Source of the DNA: Filifactor alocis ATCC 35896
Lineage (GTDB): Bacteria > Bacillota > Clostridia > Peptostreptococcales > Filifactoraceae
Assembly (NCBI RefSeq): GCF_000163895.2
Contig: NC_016630.1
Span: forward strand, 992,001 to 1,056,000
Length of the DNA: 64,000 nucleotides
Direction: 5' to 3'
Position 1 is the stretch's first letter. Each line of letters begins with the position of its first letter. Under the pieces are notes generated by a model. That model made no database searches. It had not been told where the DNA came from and saw nothing but the letters and a program-made list of their open reading frames with translations. Shown here in pieces: positions 27,793-37,963 of the stretch. The translations under genes were made by a program, and so were the position numbers.

Positions 27793-28149
27793 TACAAAGG
27801 ATAGTTCTTCATTGTTATTGCTTTATCCTATCATATTATCGCATAGATACTGATAGAGGATAGCTTTTCCTTTTCCTTTTCCTTTTCCTTTTCCTTTGCT
27901 TTTCCTTTGCTTTTCCTTTGCTTTTCCTTTGCTTTTCCTTTGCTTTTTCTATTTGTGTTTCAATCATTTTTTCTCGATGTGAGCAGGTCTGCACTTTCTA
28001 ATATTACTGTTTGATACACTTTGGTTTGCTATTGATATTGTGTACGATTAACAGCGCTATTTTTACCCTGTTAATTTTAATTTCTTCAATCCTAACAGTA
28101 TATCCAAGCCACTCCAACATCAAGAGAAAGTTGTTTCTTTTCTTTTTTC
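27793..28149. other. Intergenic region carrying a pyrimidine tandem repeat
   Basis: The 3' untranslated region of the LPXTG gene. Apart from the tandem repeat at 27865-27948 it shows no gene. Confidence 0.4.
27865..27948. repeat. Pyrimidine-rich tandem repeat (TTTTCC)5-(TTTGCTTTTCC)4
   Basis: Five 6-bp units TTTTCC (27865-27894) pass directly into four 11-bp units TTTGCTTTTCC (27895-27938) and a partial fifth. The opposite strand, which is transcribed from the adhesin gene, is almost pure purine. The nested structure suggests growth by slippage. Confidence 0.9.
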
Positions 28150-31100
28150 TTATCTTTGATTTTTTCTGCGTCTATAGCCTATAAAGGTAAGTGCGCTACC
28201 CAATATAAGGGATAGGCTCGCAAACAACGTTGGATTTAATCCATCTCCTGTTTTTGGAAGATGATGAGCGACTTGAGGTATATTTTTCAATACTGACTTC
28301 TTCAAAAATCCGGTATTCTTTGGTATTGTAGATTTACTCGGCACTGTTGAGCCGCCCTGTGGCGTAGAACCATCGGGCAATATTGACCCATCCTGTGGTG
28401 ATGTCCCTTCCGGCGGTGTTGTTCCAGGTGTTGTGCCTCCCCCGGGTGTTGTTCCTCCTCCCGGTGGTGTTCCTCCTCCGGGTGTTGTGCCTCCTCCGGG
28501 TGTTGTGCCTCCTCCGGGTGTTGTGCCTCCGCCCGGTGTTGTATCTCCAGGTGTTGTGCCTCCGCCCGATTCTACAGACCAAATCGCATATAGCTCTGTG
28601 TCTTTGTCAATTTTTCCTGTCTTAAAACTGTTTCCTTCCAAATACATTGTACCATTACCGTCTGCCTGGGTGTTCCAACCTTTAAAGACATATCTGGATC
28701 TTTTCATTGTACCAGCATTTAAAACAGTCACTTTATCTGTATCAGCATCATTTCCATCTTCTTTAACGGATGGATAGTATTCCTTATCATCTTTCGGTAC
28801 CTCTCCTGTTACATCAACATGATTTTTATGGTAATTTACTTTTCCGTAAACAATGATATCATACTCCGCTTTTACAGTATCTTCAGGGATTCCTTGACTT
28901 CCTGCTGCAAGTGTATTTTCAGTTGTAACCTCTGCAACAGTTTGCCCGGTCATTTTCGCATTCACTTTACCAGTATTGGAAACTTCCGCAACAGCATTAT
29001 TCAACGGAAGATATTTTACTACCGGATTTTCAGTAGGGTGATCGCTTGTTGCAACAGCATTGGCTGCTCCTTGTCCCGACTCTTCTCCCACGTGAAGTTT
29101 TACCTGATTCGCTTTTATCTTAGGACGTTTAACCAGTCCGCAACCTATATAATCAAGTATTTTTTCTCCTGTTAATTTAGGTAATTCAGCCGTTGCATAG
29201 CTTTCTCTGTCAAAATCAGAGTTTTGGGTTTTAATCTTATCCTGCTTTTCCGCTTTCAAGGTTAGTTTTGTTTCCTCGTCAGGCATAATGACTTTTATCC
29301 ACTGGTCTTCCTCGGACATATAGCTCTTTAATTCATATCTTCCATTTTCATCCGTAGTTGTACTTGAAATCAATGTATTTTTAGGAATTGTCTTACCGCT
29401 AACTGTTACTGCATGATCCGGAGAATAGAGCTCTAATGTAATACCCTTAGCCTTTTCTTCTCCTGCATCAAGTTTTCCGTTTTCATTCTTATCCCACCAA
29501 ACATCAGATGAAGTAATCGTATAATTTCCATAAATATATTTTGCAGGATTAATATATCCTTCTGTCACATTGTCTGTTTCATCTATTGCCTTAAACCTAC
29601 CTCCCATATATGCTGCAAGTTCTTCCGTTGTGGTTTTTTGCTCAGCTCGAAGGGGCAGTTTAATATTAACTTGGCTTCCCTTAGGACGCTGTCCCAAATC
29701 AAGTTTAACATGGGTTACTTTTGACCAATCTGCTATATCTCCTGCCGATACATAGTTGGTTCCTCCATCTGTGCTGTACATGATTTTTTTGTTTCCCGGA
29801 TGACTGTCTCCTATTATTTCCGCTTTCCCTTTGAGAAACATATCAAACTCCGTCTCAGGTGTCTGAACTGTCTTGTTCTGGTCCGTATAGGACACTGTTT
29901 TGCTCTTTTTAGGGATTTCAATTATCGCCGTATAGTTCGCAAAAATACCCGCATCCGATGTTTGAACGAAGAAATCTCCTCTCAAATTGTCTTTCTCGTC
30001 AGAACGGAATTTCTGTGTAGGGAACTTGCTTCCTGCTGTACCGTATTCAATGTTTTCATATTTTCCCGGGAACAGGTTTGAGCCTACCGCTGCATTCTTG
30101 GATACAACTACTTCTATATTGCCCAAGTCTAATCCGAAAAGTTTCTTCTCCATAGTTGCACCAAGGGCATTTGCAGCGTTTTCACTTAATTGAAATAAAT
30201 CCCCTTCCAATTTTGCATAGCTGTAGTACTCTTCTTTGCTGCCGTTAAGCTTGCTCTCCAGGGTGCTCATATCATAATACACCATTCCGTATGGATGATG
30301 CTCATTTGTTCCCGGTACTGTAACACTTGTGTATTTAAAGCTTTTTAATGCAATGACAATCGGGTCTTCCAAAAACTTGAGAGCAGCGTCATTATAGTCA
30401 CAATAGAATGAATGATACCAATCACCATTGGTAATTTTTCGGATTTTTCTGTTTAGCTCCTCTATTCCTTTGTCTGTAATGGACATCTTAATCCATATTT
30501 TTCCGTCAGCATCTTTAACTTGCTTAATAATTACATTACCGGATGCGTTATCATAGCCTAAAAACTTACACTTATCCACATCTGCAGTAAACTGACTGTC
30601 TGTTATTTCAACATAGGCAGATTCAGGAATTCCGTAAGGTATTTTTCCCATCTCCGGTACATCCGCATTCATAGCATAGGAATAGGCTTTTGTCCGGAAA
30701 GTTACCTTTTGCATACTTGTGCCTGACTGGGAAATGGCATTAACGGTATCATCACCGTTGTTCACAATTATATTATCTGTCGTCTTATTTGTTACAATAT
30801 ATGTTCTTGTCAAAAGACCGTAACGTTGTGGTAATATTATAGAATTCCATCCCCTATCTCCAAAGGCTTGTCCTTTGCCGGTATCATGAATATGATTCCC
30901 GTCGCTACAGTTATCATTATAATATTTCCCTTCCAAATTTTGAACAAAAAAGTTCTTAGCATTATAAAACACGCCCTTATCAGATTCCAGAGACAAGGGA
31001 TTGCCTTTAAAATCCGTATTTCTAAGCTCGTATTCAATATTGGAGAACAGTACAACTCTTCCTGTTTCTTTGTCTGCAAAAGAGTCCATGTTATATTCTC

Positions 31101-33741
31101 CATCATAGCTTAAGACAATGCTTGATAAATGTTCAGTATCTCTGTTAATACCGAGATTTATTTTAGTTCCGTCTTGAATATCACCGATATTATATATTTT
31201 TTCTTCACTTTCAGCATCGGTCATGTTATTGACCGTTTTATATGTGATTTTCCATCCGCTTAAGGCTTTGTTCGCTATGAATTTTCCGGTAAGCAGTCCT
31301 GTTTTGTCAGCCTTGGTTTCCAATCCCTTAAGATTTAAAGTTCCTACTGTTAAATCAATTCTTGGATTCTTCGTCACAGGAGCAAATTCCTTATTCGTTC
31401 CATAGTTAAAGAAGAGAGTCCAAGTATCATAAAAAGTTCCGGTTTCCGCTTGATTAGGGAAGAGAATCTTTTCTTTTAATCTGGCTCCTGTACTTTCCGC
31501 TTTCAAAGGTGTACATTTCTTTTTTGTTACAGTAGTCCAAAAGAAATCATCCTTTGCTGTTCCGCTCAAATTATTTACAGAATTTTTTACAGCTTTATTA
31601 GCTTCATAATCGAAATTATCATTTGAATCAGCATTCGGATCTGTGGATTTAGCAGAATATTTTACCTGTAAGAGCCCCGATGCCTCGGGTGTTACATAAA
31701 TATCAAATTTACTTTGCCCCTCTGTCATTCTATGGGTTGTGGCGTTATATCGTCCTGCCCAATATACACTCGCATTAAACATATCATTATTTAACTGTTC
31801 CCAATACACCTCCACTTTGGTAACTCTTCCACCTGAAGTACCAAAATTTACTTTAGGAAAATTATCTATATCATTTGTTCTATGCACATAGGAATTTACT
31901 GCCACCTCATGTTCTGCGCCGTCTTCTGTAGTATAAACAACCTTTTCTACCTTATAATAATCTTTTGCCCATGTGCTTGTAGTTCCCGTCCATGCAGTGG
32001 GCTGAATTTCTTTTGGAAATTCATAGGTTTCAACTGTTTTCCCCGTCTTGTTCTTTGGGAAATATTCATGCCATTGGTCGTTCTCATCTTTAAGTATATA
32101 ATATTCATTACTCATACGAGCATAGCCGATATCTGAATAATTGGCATCGGGGGATACTGCATTTGCAGTATAGAAATTCTCTCCATGTTTAAATAGTTGA
32201 TATCCCTGTCCTGTAAAAGAATGTATGGCATATCCGTCTGCAACACTTGATTTTAAAGTTTTAATCTTTACACCTTGATCAGGCTCACTGATGACAACTT
32301 CCTTTTTGCCGTCTGTTCCGTTGGGGGTTTCAAAAACAAATTCAGGTGTTGTAGCTTCATATGTGGTGTCTGCTCCTATATCATCTATTCCGTCAAGAAC
32401 CTTCCATACAAATGTGAATCCATTTGTAAATGTTTCTTTCCATTTATGGTCGCTTCCGTTGTTATAAATAGGTCTTTTTGGCGTTAAAATATAGTAGTTT
32501 CCCTTACCGTCCCCATCATTTTTTACTTCACTTACTTCAAAAGATCCGGCAAGGTCATTATCATACTTTCCATCAAATGAACGCAATTTGTTAAAAACAA
32601 AATTTCCTTCAGCGTTTTCAGTTTTAGGAGCATAGAGCTTAATGTGCTTTAATTTCATTAAAGGAGTATCTCCATCATGGATTGTTCCTTGTTTGTAATA
32701 GTAATAGTCTCTATTACCTGTAAAGGGTCCGCTCATAGGATCGGTATCATGAAAGTACCACATCGCTAAATTTGTTATCTTTGCCATTCTGCTGGCATTA
32801 AGGTGTCTATCTCCCGTTACTGTGGTCTTTGTGTCATCATAATTGATGGGAGACATTCTCCACTTGTATGCAGATGCACTTCCTGTGCTGTTAATTTGCT
32901 CGTTGTTCTCCCCCTCGCAGGCGGTAACATTGAGATTTGTTTCCAGCTTTCCTTCATTCAACCACTTTTCACATTCTTCAGCAGTCAAACTGCGTCTGTT
33001 AAATGTAATATTAAATGTCAAATTTGCATTTGCTCCCAAAGCCCCAAGGACATTCTCATTTAAATCATATATAATTTTCACAACTTTATCGTAGTTGTTT
33101 TGTGTTGCTGCATCCAATGGAATGACTTTTCCATTTTCATCCAGCATTGTGATTTTTTTAAAGTTCCCTCCTACATTGCCGGGGTTTGTAAGCTTAAATC
33201 CGTAACGCGGTATATCCACTACGAGTTTTTGGTTTCCGAACTCTCTTTCTCCGTCCGCTCCTAAGTGTGAGAATGGCGTATAATTAACGGTAAACGATGT
33301 ATCTGTCATGGTCGCCAAGTTATATTCGCTCACCGATGTTCCTTCACCGTTTGATTCATCAACTATGTTGCCGTTATCATCATATACCACAAGTTTACCA
33401 TTTCCCATTGGAATTCCCTTAACAAATTCCATCGGTATCATTTCAGGAAAAGGTTGCATTTCTTCATCTGTTTGTTCGGCTTCTTCCTCACCGTTTTCCT
33501 CTTCAGCTTGACTGCCGTCATTTCCCTCACTGTTTTCATCTTCAGCTTGACTGCCGTCATTTCCTTCTGTCGAAATATTACCCTCATCGGTGATTTCAAG
33601 CCCTGTCATTGGAGGATCACTCTGTTCGCTATCCGCACGAACAACATTATTTGGAATCATCACTCCCAAAAGCAACATAAAAACTAAGAAAAACGCTATC
33701 CATTCTTGTAACGCTATTCTCTTGCTAATTGACTTTTTCAT
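28150..33741 (-). CDS. LPXTG-anchored giant surface adhesin
   Basis: About 1863 residues from ATG 33741 (a second ATG at 33762 lacks a ribosome site). Signal peptide about 1-37. An acidic N-terminal linker repeats EGNDGSQAE. A long beta-rich region follows, of the kind seen in pilin/adhesin subunits. At about 1440-1560 an SdrD/SpaA-type B domain is visible (DVWWDKNENGKLDAGEE, then TTDENGRYELKSY). An InlB-like repeat with FKGWNTQADGNG follows. A Gly/Pro/Thr linker (PGGGTT units) spans the wall, and LPKTGD, a helix and RRRKNQR complete the sorting signal. Sortase would anchor it to peptidoglycan; no sortase gene is in the window. Confidence 0.88.
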   Translation of the reverse strand: MKKSISKRIALQEWIAFFLVFMLLLGVMIPNNVVRADSEQSDPPMTGLEITDEGNISTEGNDGSQAEDENSEGNDGSQAEEENGEEEAEQTDEEMQPFPEMIPMEFVKGIPMGNGKLVVYDDNGNIVDESNGEGTSVSEYNLATMTDTSFTVNYTPFSHLGADGEREFGNQKLVVDIPRYGFKLTNPGNVGGNFKKITMLDENGKVIPLDAATQNNYDKVVKIIYDLNENVLGALGANANLTFNITFNRRSLTAEECEKWLNEGKLETNLNVTACEGENNEQINSTGSASAYKWRMSPINYDDTKTTVTGDRHLNASRMAKITNLAMWYFHDTDPMSGPFTGNRDYYYYKQGTIHDGDTPLMKLKHIKLYAPKTENAEGNFVFNKLRSFDGKYDNDLAGSFEVSEVKNDGDGKGNYYILTPKRPIYNNGSDHKWKETFTNGFTFVWKVLDGIDDIGADTTYEATTPEFVFETPNGTDGKKEVVISEPDQGVKIKTLKSSVADGYAIHSFTGQGYQLFKHGENFYTANAVSPDANYSDIGYARMSNEYYILKDENDQWHEYFPKNKTGKTVETYEFPKEIQPTAWTGTTSTWAKDYYKVEKVVYTTEDGAEHEVAVNSYVHRTNDIDNFPKVNFGTSGGRVTKVEVYWEQLNNDMFNASVYWAGRYNATTHRMTEGQSKFDIYVTPEASGLLQVKYSAKSTDPNADSNDNFDYEANKAVKNSVNNLSGTAKDDFFWTTVTKKKCTPLKAESTGARLKEKILFPNQAETGTFYDTWTLFFNYGTNKEFAPVTKNPRIDLTVGTLNLKGLETKADKTGLLTGKFIANKALSGWKITYKTVNNMTDAESEEKIYNIGDIQDGTKINLGINRDTEHLSSIVLSYDGEYNMDSFADKETGRVVLFSNIEYELRNTDFKGNPLSLESDKGVFYNAKNFFVQNLEGKYYNDNCSDGNHIHDTGKGQAFGDRGWNSIILPQRYGLLTRTYIVTNKTTDNIIVNNGDDTVNAISQSGTSMQKVTFRTKAYSYAMNADVPEMGKIPYGIPESAYVEITDSQFTADVDKCKFLGYDNASGNVIIKQVKDADGKIWIKMSITDKGIEELNRKIRKITNGDWYHSFYCDYNDAALKFLEDPIVIALKSFKYTSVTVPGTNEHHPYGMVYYDMSTLESKLNGSKEEYYSYAKLEGDLFQLSENAANALGATMEKKLFGLDLGNIEVVVSKNAAVGSNLFPGKYENIEYGTAGSKFPTQKFRSDEKDNLRGDFFVQTSDAGIFANYTAIIEIPKKSKTVSYTDQNKTVQTPETEFDMFLKGKAEIIGDSHPGNKKIMYSTDGGTNYVSAGDIADWSKVTHVKLDLGQRPKGSQVNIKLPLRAEQKTTTEELAAYMGGRFKAIDETDNVTEGYINPAKYIYGNYTITSSDVWWDKNENGKLDAGEEKAKGITLELYSPDHAVTVSGKTIPKNTLISSTTTDENGRYELKSYMSEEDQWIKVIMPDEETKLTLKAEKQDKIKTQNSDFDRESYATAELPKLTGEKILDYIGCGLVKRPKIKANQVKLHVGEESGQGAANAVATSDHPTENPVVKYLPLNNAVAEVSNTGKVNAKMTGQTVAEVTTENTLAAGSQGIPEDTVKAEYDIIVYGKVNYHKNHVDVTGEVPKDDKEYYPSVKEDGNDADTDKVTVLNAGTMKRSRYVFKGWNTQADGNGTMYLEGNSFKTGKIDKDTELYAIWSVESGGGTTPGDTTPGGGTTPGGGTTPGGGTTPGGGTPPGGGTTPGGGTTPGTTPPEGTSPQDGSILPDGSTPQGGSTVPSKSTIPKNTGFLKKSVLKNIPQVAHHLPKTGDGLNPTLFASLSLILGSALTFIGYRRRKNQR
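28425..28568 (-). repeat. 18-bp coding repeats for the wall-spanning linker
   Basis: About seven units of CCTCCTCCGGGTGTTGTG (+ strand) encode repeated PGGGTT. They lie just before the LPXTG motif. Copy number may vary between strains. Confidence 0.85.
33494..33564 (-). repeat. Two direct repeats in the adhesin N terminus
   Basis: A 32-bp sequence at 33494-33525 recurs at 33533-33564 with one mismatch, period 39 bp (13 residues). It encodes the acidic EGNDGSQAE segment. Confidence 0.85.
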
Positions 33742-33905
33742 TGCCTCGCAATCCCCTTCCATATCATTTTTTCAATATTTATCATTTTCGTTTTAAAACG
33801 ATTGTAATTGAAATACCAATCATGTAATACCTTCAATCGCAGATACCATATAGAAGTAAAATGTAATCAGGATTTATCAATCTAACACAATACATCCATT
33901 TTAAT

Positions 33906-33914
33906 ATTATACCA
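33906..33914 (-). promoter_or_regulatory. Extended -10 promoter of the LPXTG protein gene
   Basis: TGGTATAAT on the minus strand with no good -35 box. It gives a leader of about 155 nt that contains CGTTTTAAAACG, a perfect 12-bp palindrome. Confidence 0.5.
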
Positions 33915-34052
33915 CAAAAGAGAAGAGCATAGCATATGTTTTATCTCGTTGAAATATTTTTGTAAACATTAGAAAACACTTTGAAATTTTTCAAAAAAAA
34001 CACCACACCATTTACCGAAAATAATCTGTATATCATTTTTCTGGAACAATGT

Positions 34053-34097
34053 AAAAAAAAGGGGATTTCATCCCAAACAAATTGAAATGAAATCCCC
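34053..34097 (-). terminator. Terminator of the PepSY-repeat protein gene
   Basis: GGGGATTTCAT / ATGAAATCCCC, an 11-bp perfect stem with a 15-base loop, followed on the minus strand by eight T's, 43 bp after the stop. Confidence 0.9.
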
Positions 34098-34139
34098 GTC
34101 AAATATACTCTTCTATAAACTTATTCTATACAACAAATC

Positions 34140-34958
34140 TTAATCGAAGTCTACATTATCCTCTTCATATGACAAAATTTTCCCTGTTGTTGCATCTATC
34201 TCATAGTTGTATTTTTTATTCCCAAAATAGAACTGAATATCGTATACTACTCTCCCATCATCTTGATCCAATTCCGTTTTTACAAAACTTACATCAGAAG
34301 CCTTTTTTTTGGAATGATTTAATGCGATACTCTTTGCTTTCTCAGCACCAATATACTTTCCACCTTGCGTCTTACTGGGTGCAGTAACAATCACATCATT
34401 TTCAAGATCCGTATCTTTCTCAAGAATTCTTCCTGTTCCTGCATCTATCACATAGTCATATTCCTTGTTTCCGACATAGAATTCAACCTCATACACCTGT
34501 TTACCATCTTCGATATCAAATTTTGCAGTTACAAATCTTGCATTGGAAGCTTTCACCTTCGCATCATTTAATGCAATGTTCTTTGCTTTAGCAATTCCAA
34601 TGTTTCCCTGTTGTTTCTTGGTCACTGCCTTAGGAGCAACATATTCAATGTCAGCATCTTTTGACAAGATTCTTCCTGTATATGCGTCTATTTCATAGTC
34701 GTATTCCCTATTGCCAACATAAAATTCGATATCATATACTATCCTACCATCTTCTCTATCTAATTTTGCAGTTACAAATCTCGCATTAGAAGATTTTACT
34801 TTCGCATCATTTAATGCAATGGTTTTCGCTTTCTGTGTTCCAATCGTACTTTTTACCGTATCTGCAAATGCAGAAAATGGAGCTGACAATAACGTCAAAC
34901 CGATAGCTCCTGAAATAAGCAAAGCTGAAATTACCTTTGTTTTTTTGTTCGTTTTCAT
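34140..34958 (-). CDS. Secreted protein with three PepSY repeats
   Basis: 272 residues from ATG 34958; the ATG at 34970 directly abuts GGAG and cannot be used. Signal peptide about 1-33 (ending FSAFA). Three near-identical PepSY units follow, each with AKxIALND(A)K, FVTAKxDxEDGxxVYD, VGNxEYDYxIDAxTGRIL. In the family PepSY domains bind or inhibit proteases and occur in wall-exposed proteins. Units 1 and 2 are the closest pair, so duplication is recent. The gene is monocistronic with a strong terminator. Confidence 0.85.
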   Translation of the reverse strand: MKTNKKTKVISALLISGAIGLTLLSAPFSAFADTVKSTIGTQKAKTIALNDAKVKSSNARFVTAKLDREDGRIVYDIEFYVGNREYDYEIDAYTGRILSKDADIEYVAPKAVTKKQQGNIGIAKAKNIALNDAKVKASNARFVTAKFDIEDGKQVYEVEFYVGNKEYDYVIDAGTGRILEKDTDLENDVIVTAPSKTQGGKYIGAEKAKSIALNHSKKKASDVSFVKTELDQDDGRVVYDIQFYFGNKKYNYEIDATTGKILSYEEDNVDFD

Positions 34959-35024
34959 AGCTTTACACATCTCCTTTTGAAATAGATTTTGTTTTATATA
35001 AAATGTCGATTAAAATAACCGACT

Positions 35025-35756
35025 TTAGATATTAAAGTAAAAACGTAACATTCCAAGTATTAGAATATGAACCGGATAGAAAAGATAGTTGAACCACTTA
35101 TATTGCCTTCCTCTCTCTCCGTTGTATGTCAGCACGATACCGAATCCAAAAAAAGAATAGAGTTCTTTTATAATGGATAGATATCCCAAAGCTGCTCCCA
35201 ATACCGGTCTGTCATAAAAGATATAAAAAAGATAAGCCACAATAATGGCATGGTAATCATAGTCAAGGCTTAGCGCCATTGCCACAGCGCTACATATTGC
35301 TACAACGACAATTGATGCTATATGCCAAACAATTTTATTAGAAATCTTTTCTTTCAGACTGTCAATCACCCAAATCGTAATCAAACATAGCACTAATGTA
35401 AACATCATATTGTTCCAATACGGCGAAAAAAAAGTTTTTGATGTAAACATATCAAACGGAACTTCCGATATCATTCCAAATGCTAATAGTGTTATCAAAT
35501 ATCTTTTTCGACTGCTTGTTTTGAAAAAACCTTCTACAATAAAAAAGATAAAGATGGGAAAAGCAATTCTCCCCAAAACGGAAAATAAGTTGGATACATG
35601 TAACAACAATCCTTCTCCATTAAGCATAGGAATAATCAAAGCATTGTTTGTATGATCAATTAACATGGATAAAAATGCAATATATTTCAGTTGTGCTCCG
35701 TTAAATACTTGAAACTTCTTTAATTTTTCATGTTCCAATCGTTTTGTGACCTCCAT
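35025..35756 (-). CDS. TraX-family integral membrane protein
   Basis: 243 residues with about seven hydrophobic helices. It carries the TraX pattern QLKYIAFLSMLIDHTN near residue 24, GRIAFPIFIFFIVEGFFKT (helix 2) and the C-terminal RQYKWFNYLFYPVHILIL. TraX acetylates F-pilin in plasmids; chromosomal Firmicute members have an unknown acyl-transfer role. AGGAGG lies 8 nt before ATG 35756. Confidence 0.85.
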   Translation of the reverse strand: MEVTKRLEHEKLKKFQVFNGAQLKYIAFLSMLIDHTNNALIIPMLNGEGLLLHVSNLFSVLGRIAFPIFIFFIVEGFFKTSSRKRYLITLLAFGMISEVPFDMFTSKTFFSPYWNNMMFTLVLCLITIWVIDSLKEKISNKIVWHIASIVVVAICSAVAMALSLDYDYHAIIVAYLFYIFYDRPVLGAALGYLSIIKELYSFFGFGIVLTYNGERGRQYKWFNYLFYPVHILILGMLRFYFNI

Positions 35757-36634
35757 CGCATATCCTCCTATATATCTTGCCTTTGATAATACTGTTATAC
35801 CACGCTTGTGACAGTTATAAACCGATATTTATCAATCGATGTCGTTTTGTGACAATACTCTTTTTCGAAACCTACGCTATTTTCTATTTCGCTTACCCTC
35901 TATCGCGGCATTAAATTCTTATTCACAATTCTCCGATTCACTTACCCTTTGTCCCAATATGAAGTTCCTATTCGCAGTTGATACTAAACACTATTTTAAA
36001 AGTACATAATTATAAATAAAGAAAAGAAAACATAACAGCATTAAAAAACAGATTTTTATTATAACTTTAATCAGTGATTAGTATTAATCACTCCACACAT
36101 CTATTCTGCTTATTTTAATTAGTGCATTCAAAATTACGACAGTTCAAACGCTTTTGTATCATATACAGCTATAAACCGCAACATCGCAGTTTGTTTTCGA
36201 AAATTCGGAGATGTAAAAAACACCGCAACAAAGATCTGATTTTATCCGTTTTAGAACTACAAAATAAAAAATACGGCAATAAATCATTTGGAAAATCACA
36301 AAAGCACCTACGGATGATTACTGTCCATTCCTCTTTCTTAGAATATTCATCTGTTTCACTTACTCTATCTTAAAAATTTTTAGTGATGATTCGCTTTTTG
36401 ATAACTCCATCAAGCTTATTCCTGCTACTTCAATTGCTCCCATAGGAAATAACATTTTTTCCTGTTGTAGACACTATCATATCATCAAAATTCAATAAAA
36501 AAATAAGTTTTAGCATGAAATACAGTACACACCGATAACATGAGGAAACATAAAAATCCCCATTTAACAATAGACATCACTTCTCTTTCCAAGATAATGT
36601 CAGGTGTTACATGAGGATTTGTACAATCATGTGA
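35757..36634. other. Long AT-rich intergenic region
   Basis: About 880 bases without a supported gene. A short + strand frame (36122-36373) lacks a ribosome site and coding character. The stretch GTGATTA/TAATCAC (36074-36091) is a small hairpin. Three loose variants of TTCGCTTACCCTCTA lie near 35893, 35937 and 36355, again suggesting worn repeats. Confidence 0.4.
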
Positions 36635-37750
36635 TTAAAATTGATGTCTGACACAGTCCACCATAAAGCATACATACTCAGGATACAAAGACAGTTGCAG
36701 TTCGGGTTTGGAAACATCTTCCTTAATGCGAGAGATCATTTCTTCAAACTTTCTTTTGTGATTTTCCCATTCTGCAATCGTTTCTTTCTTTTCTTCTTCA
36801 CTATCATAATAATCATCAGATATCGCTTCTGCTATCATTTTTTCAAAGTATGTTCTGTTCTTTTCTTCCAGCTCAGCAAACTTCTTTTTCTCATTCTTTT
36901 GCCATAAAACATAATAATACTGTTCCCAATCCGCTGTATAACAATTACATTCCACCGCTTCATTGCAATAAGTTAAAAACTTATCGTATTCGTCAAGCAT
37001 ATAATACACATCAAAAATTTCATATTCCTCAATAACATCAGTGTCTAACGAATAATTATCATCTTGTCCATCCTTTACCTGTTGCAAGTAATAGATAGCT
37101 TTTTCTTTGTTTCCGAGATAAGCCTCACAATAGGCAATACACAACATCAGTCGCATTCGATTCGGATATTTTCTAAGCAAGTCCAAAAATATTTTTTTGG
37201 CATTTTCATATTTCTTAAGTTCATATAAAGAGACTGCATAATTGAAAGAATACTCATAGCTTTCATCCATATCTCTTGCTATTTCAAAATGTTTCTTGCT
37301 CAATAATATGTTTTTTTCATCTCTACAAAACTCGTATTCAGCAAAATAGTAAAGTCCAAGACCGGCATACGTTTCTGCAAAAGGTGATTTTAGTTCTTCG
37401 GCTCTCATCAAATACTCTAATGCAAGCTTAGAATAATCGTTACAAAAAGCAATATTGGTATAAATTCTTGCTTTCTCGCTATCATCTAAAGTATCTGAAA
37501 ATCTATTTAAGAAACTCTCCAATAATTCGATATAGTTACTGTCACCACATCTAAGTTCCAATTGAACAGAAGCAAGTGTGCATATCACATCGACATCCGA
37601 AGGATATTCTTCCTGTCTTTCCAAAAGATAGCTTTCCATTTTTTCAAGATATTCTTTTGATTCCTCAAAATCTTTCAAAAATGGTCTATTGTATTTATTT
37701 TCATATTCTTTTTTCAAGCGATACCAATAAGCTTTGATTTCATCTAACAT
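36635..37750 (-). CDS. TPR-repeat protein
   Basis: 371 residues, almost wholly alpha-helical, acidic. TPR-like pairs run from about 50 to 270, for example ETYAGLGLYYFAEYEF and FNYAVSLYELKKYENAKKIF. The C-terminal third is a Glu/Lys-rich helix. TPR proteins act as scaffolds; the partner is unknown. AGGATAGTAGGGAAC precedes ATG 37750. Polymorphic-toxin immunity proteins can look like this, but nothing adjacent supports that. Confidence 0.7.
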   Translation of the reverse strand: MLDEIKAYWYRLKKEYENKYNRPFLKDFEESKEYLEKMESYLLERQEEYPSDVDVICTLASVQLELRCGDSNYIELLESFLNRFSDTLDDSEKARIYTNIAFCNDYSKLALEYLMRAEELKSPFAETYAGLGLYYFAEYEFCRDEKNILLSKKHFEIARDMDESYEYSFNYAVSLYELKKYENAKKIFLDLLRKYPNRMRLMLCIAYCEAYLGNKEKAIYYLQQVKDGQDDNYSLDTDVIEEYEIFDVYYMLDEYDKFLTYCNEAVECNCYTADWEQYYYVLWQKNEKKKFAELEEKNRTYFEKMIAEAISDDYYDSEEEKKETIAEWENHKRKFEEMISRIKEDVSKPELQLSLYPEYVCFMVDCVRHQF

Positions 37751-37963
37751 GTTCCCTACTATCCTTTCTGCAACATAAATGTATTACATTGTCTACTTTT
37801 TCAGTGATCACTTTGACACTAAAAGTAATATTAGATAAGTCAATACAAACAACTTACAATCACTACTATTCTTAAAAAATCACGGAAATTTGTCACAAAA
37901 TCTTATCAATGTACCTTTCAAGCCAAGGAATGAAATGTTTAGTTCCCCTGTAAACCGCAATTG

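Noticed and set aside
27865..27948. CRISPR-like array
   Set aside because: Units are 6 and 11 bp with no unique spacers; a simple tandem repeat.
28334..28777. Reading frames overlapping the Gly/Pro/Thr linker in other frames and on the + strand
   Set aside because: They arise from the 18-bp coding repeats of the adhesin and have no ribosome sites.
36122..36373. 83-codon + strand frame
   Set aside because: No ribosome site, no domain, and low-complexity AT-rich composition in a region of worn repeats.
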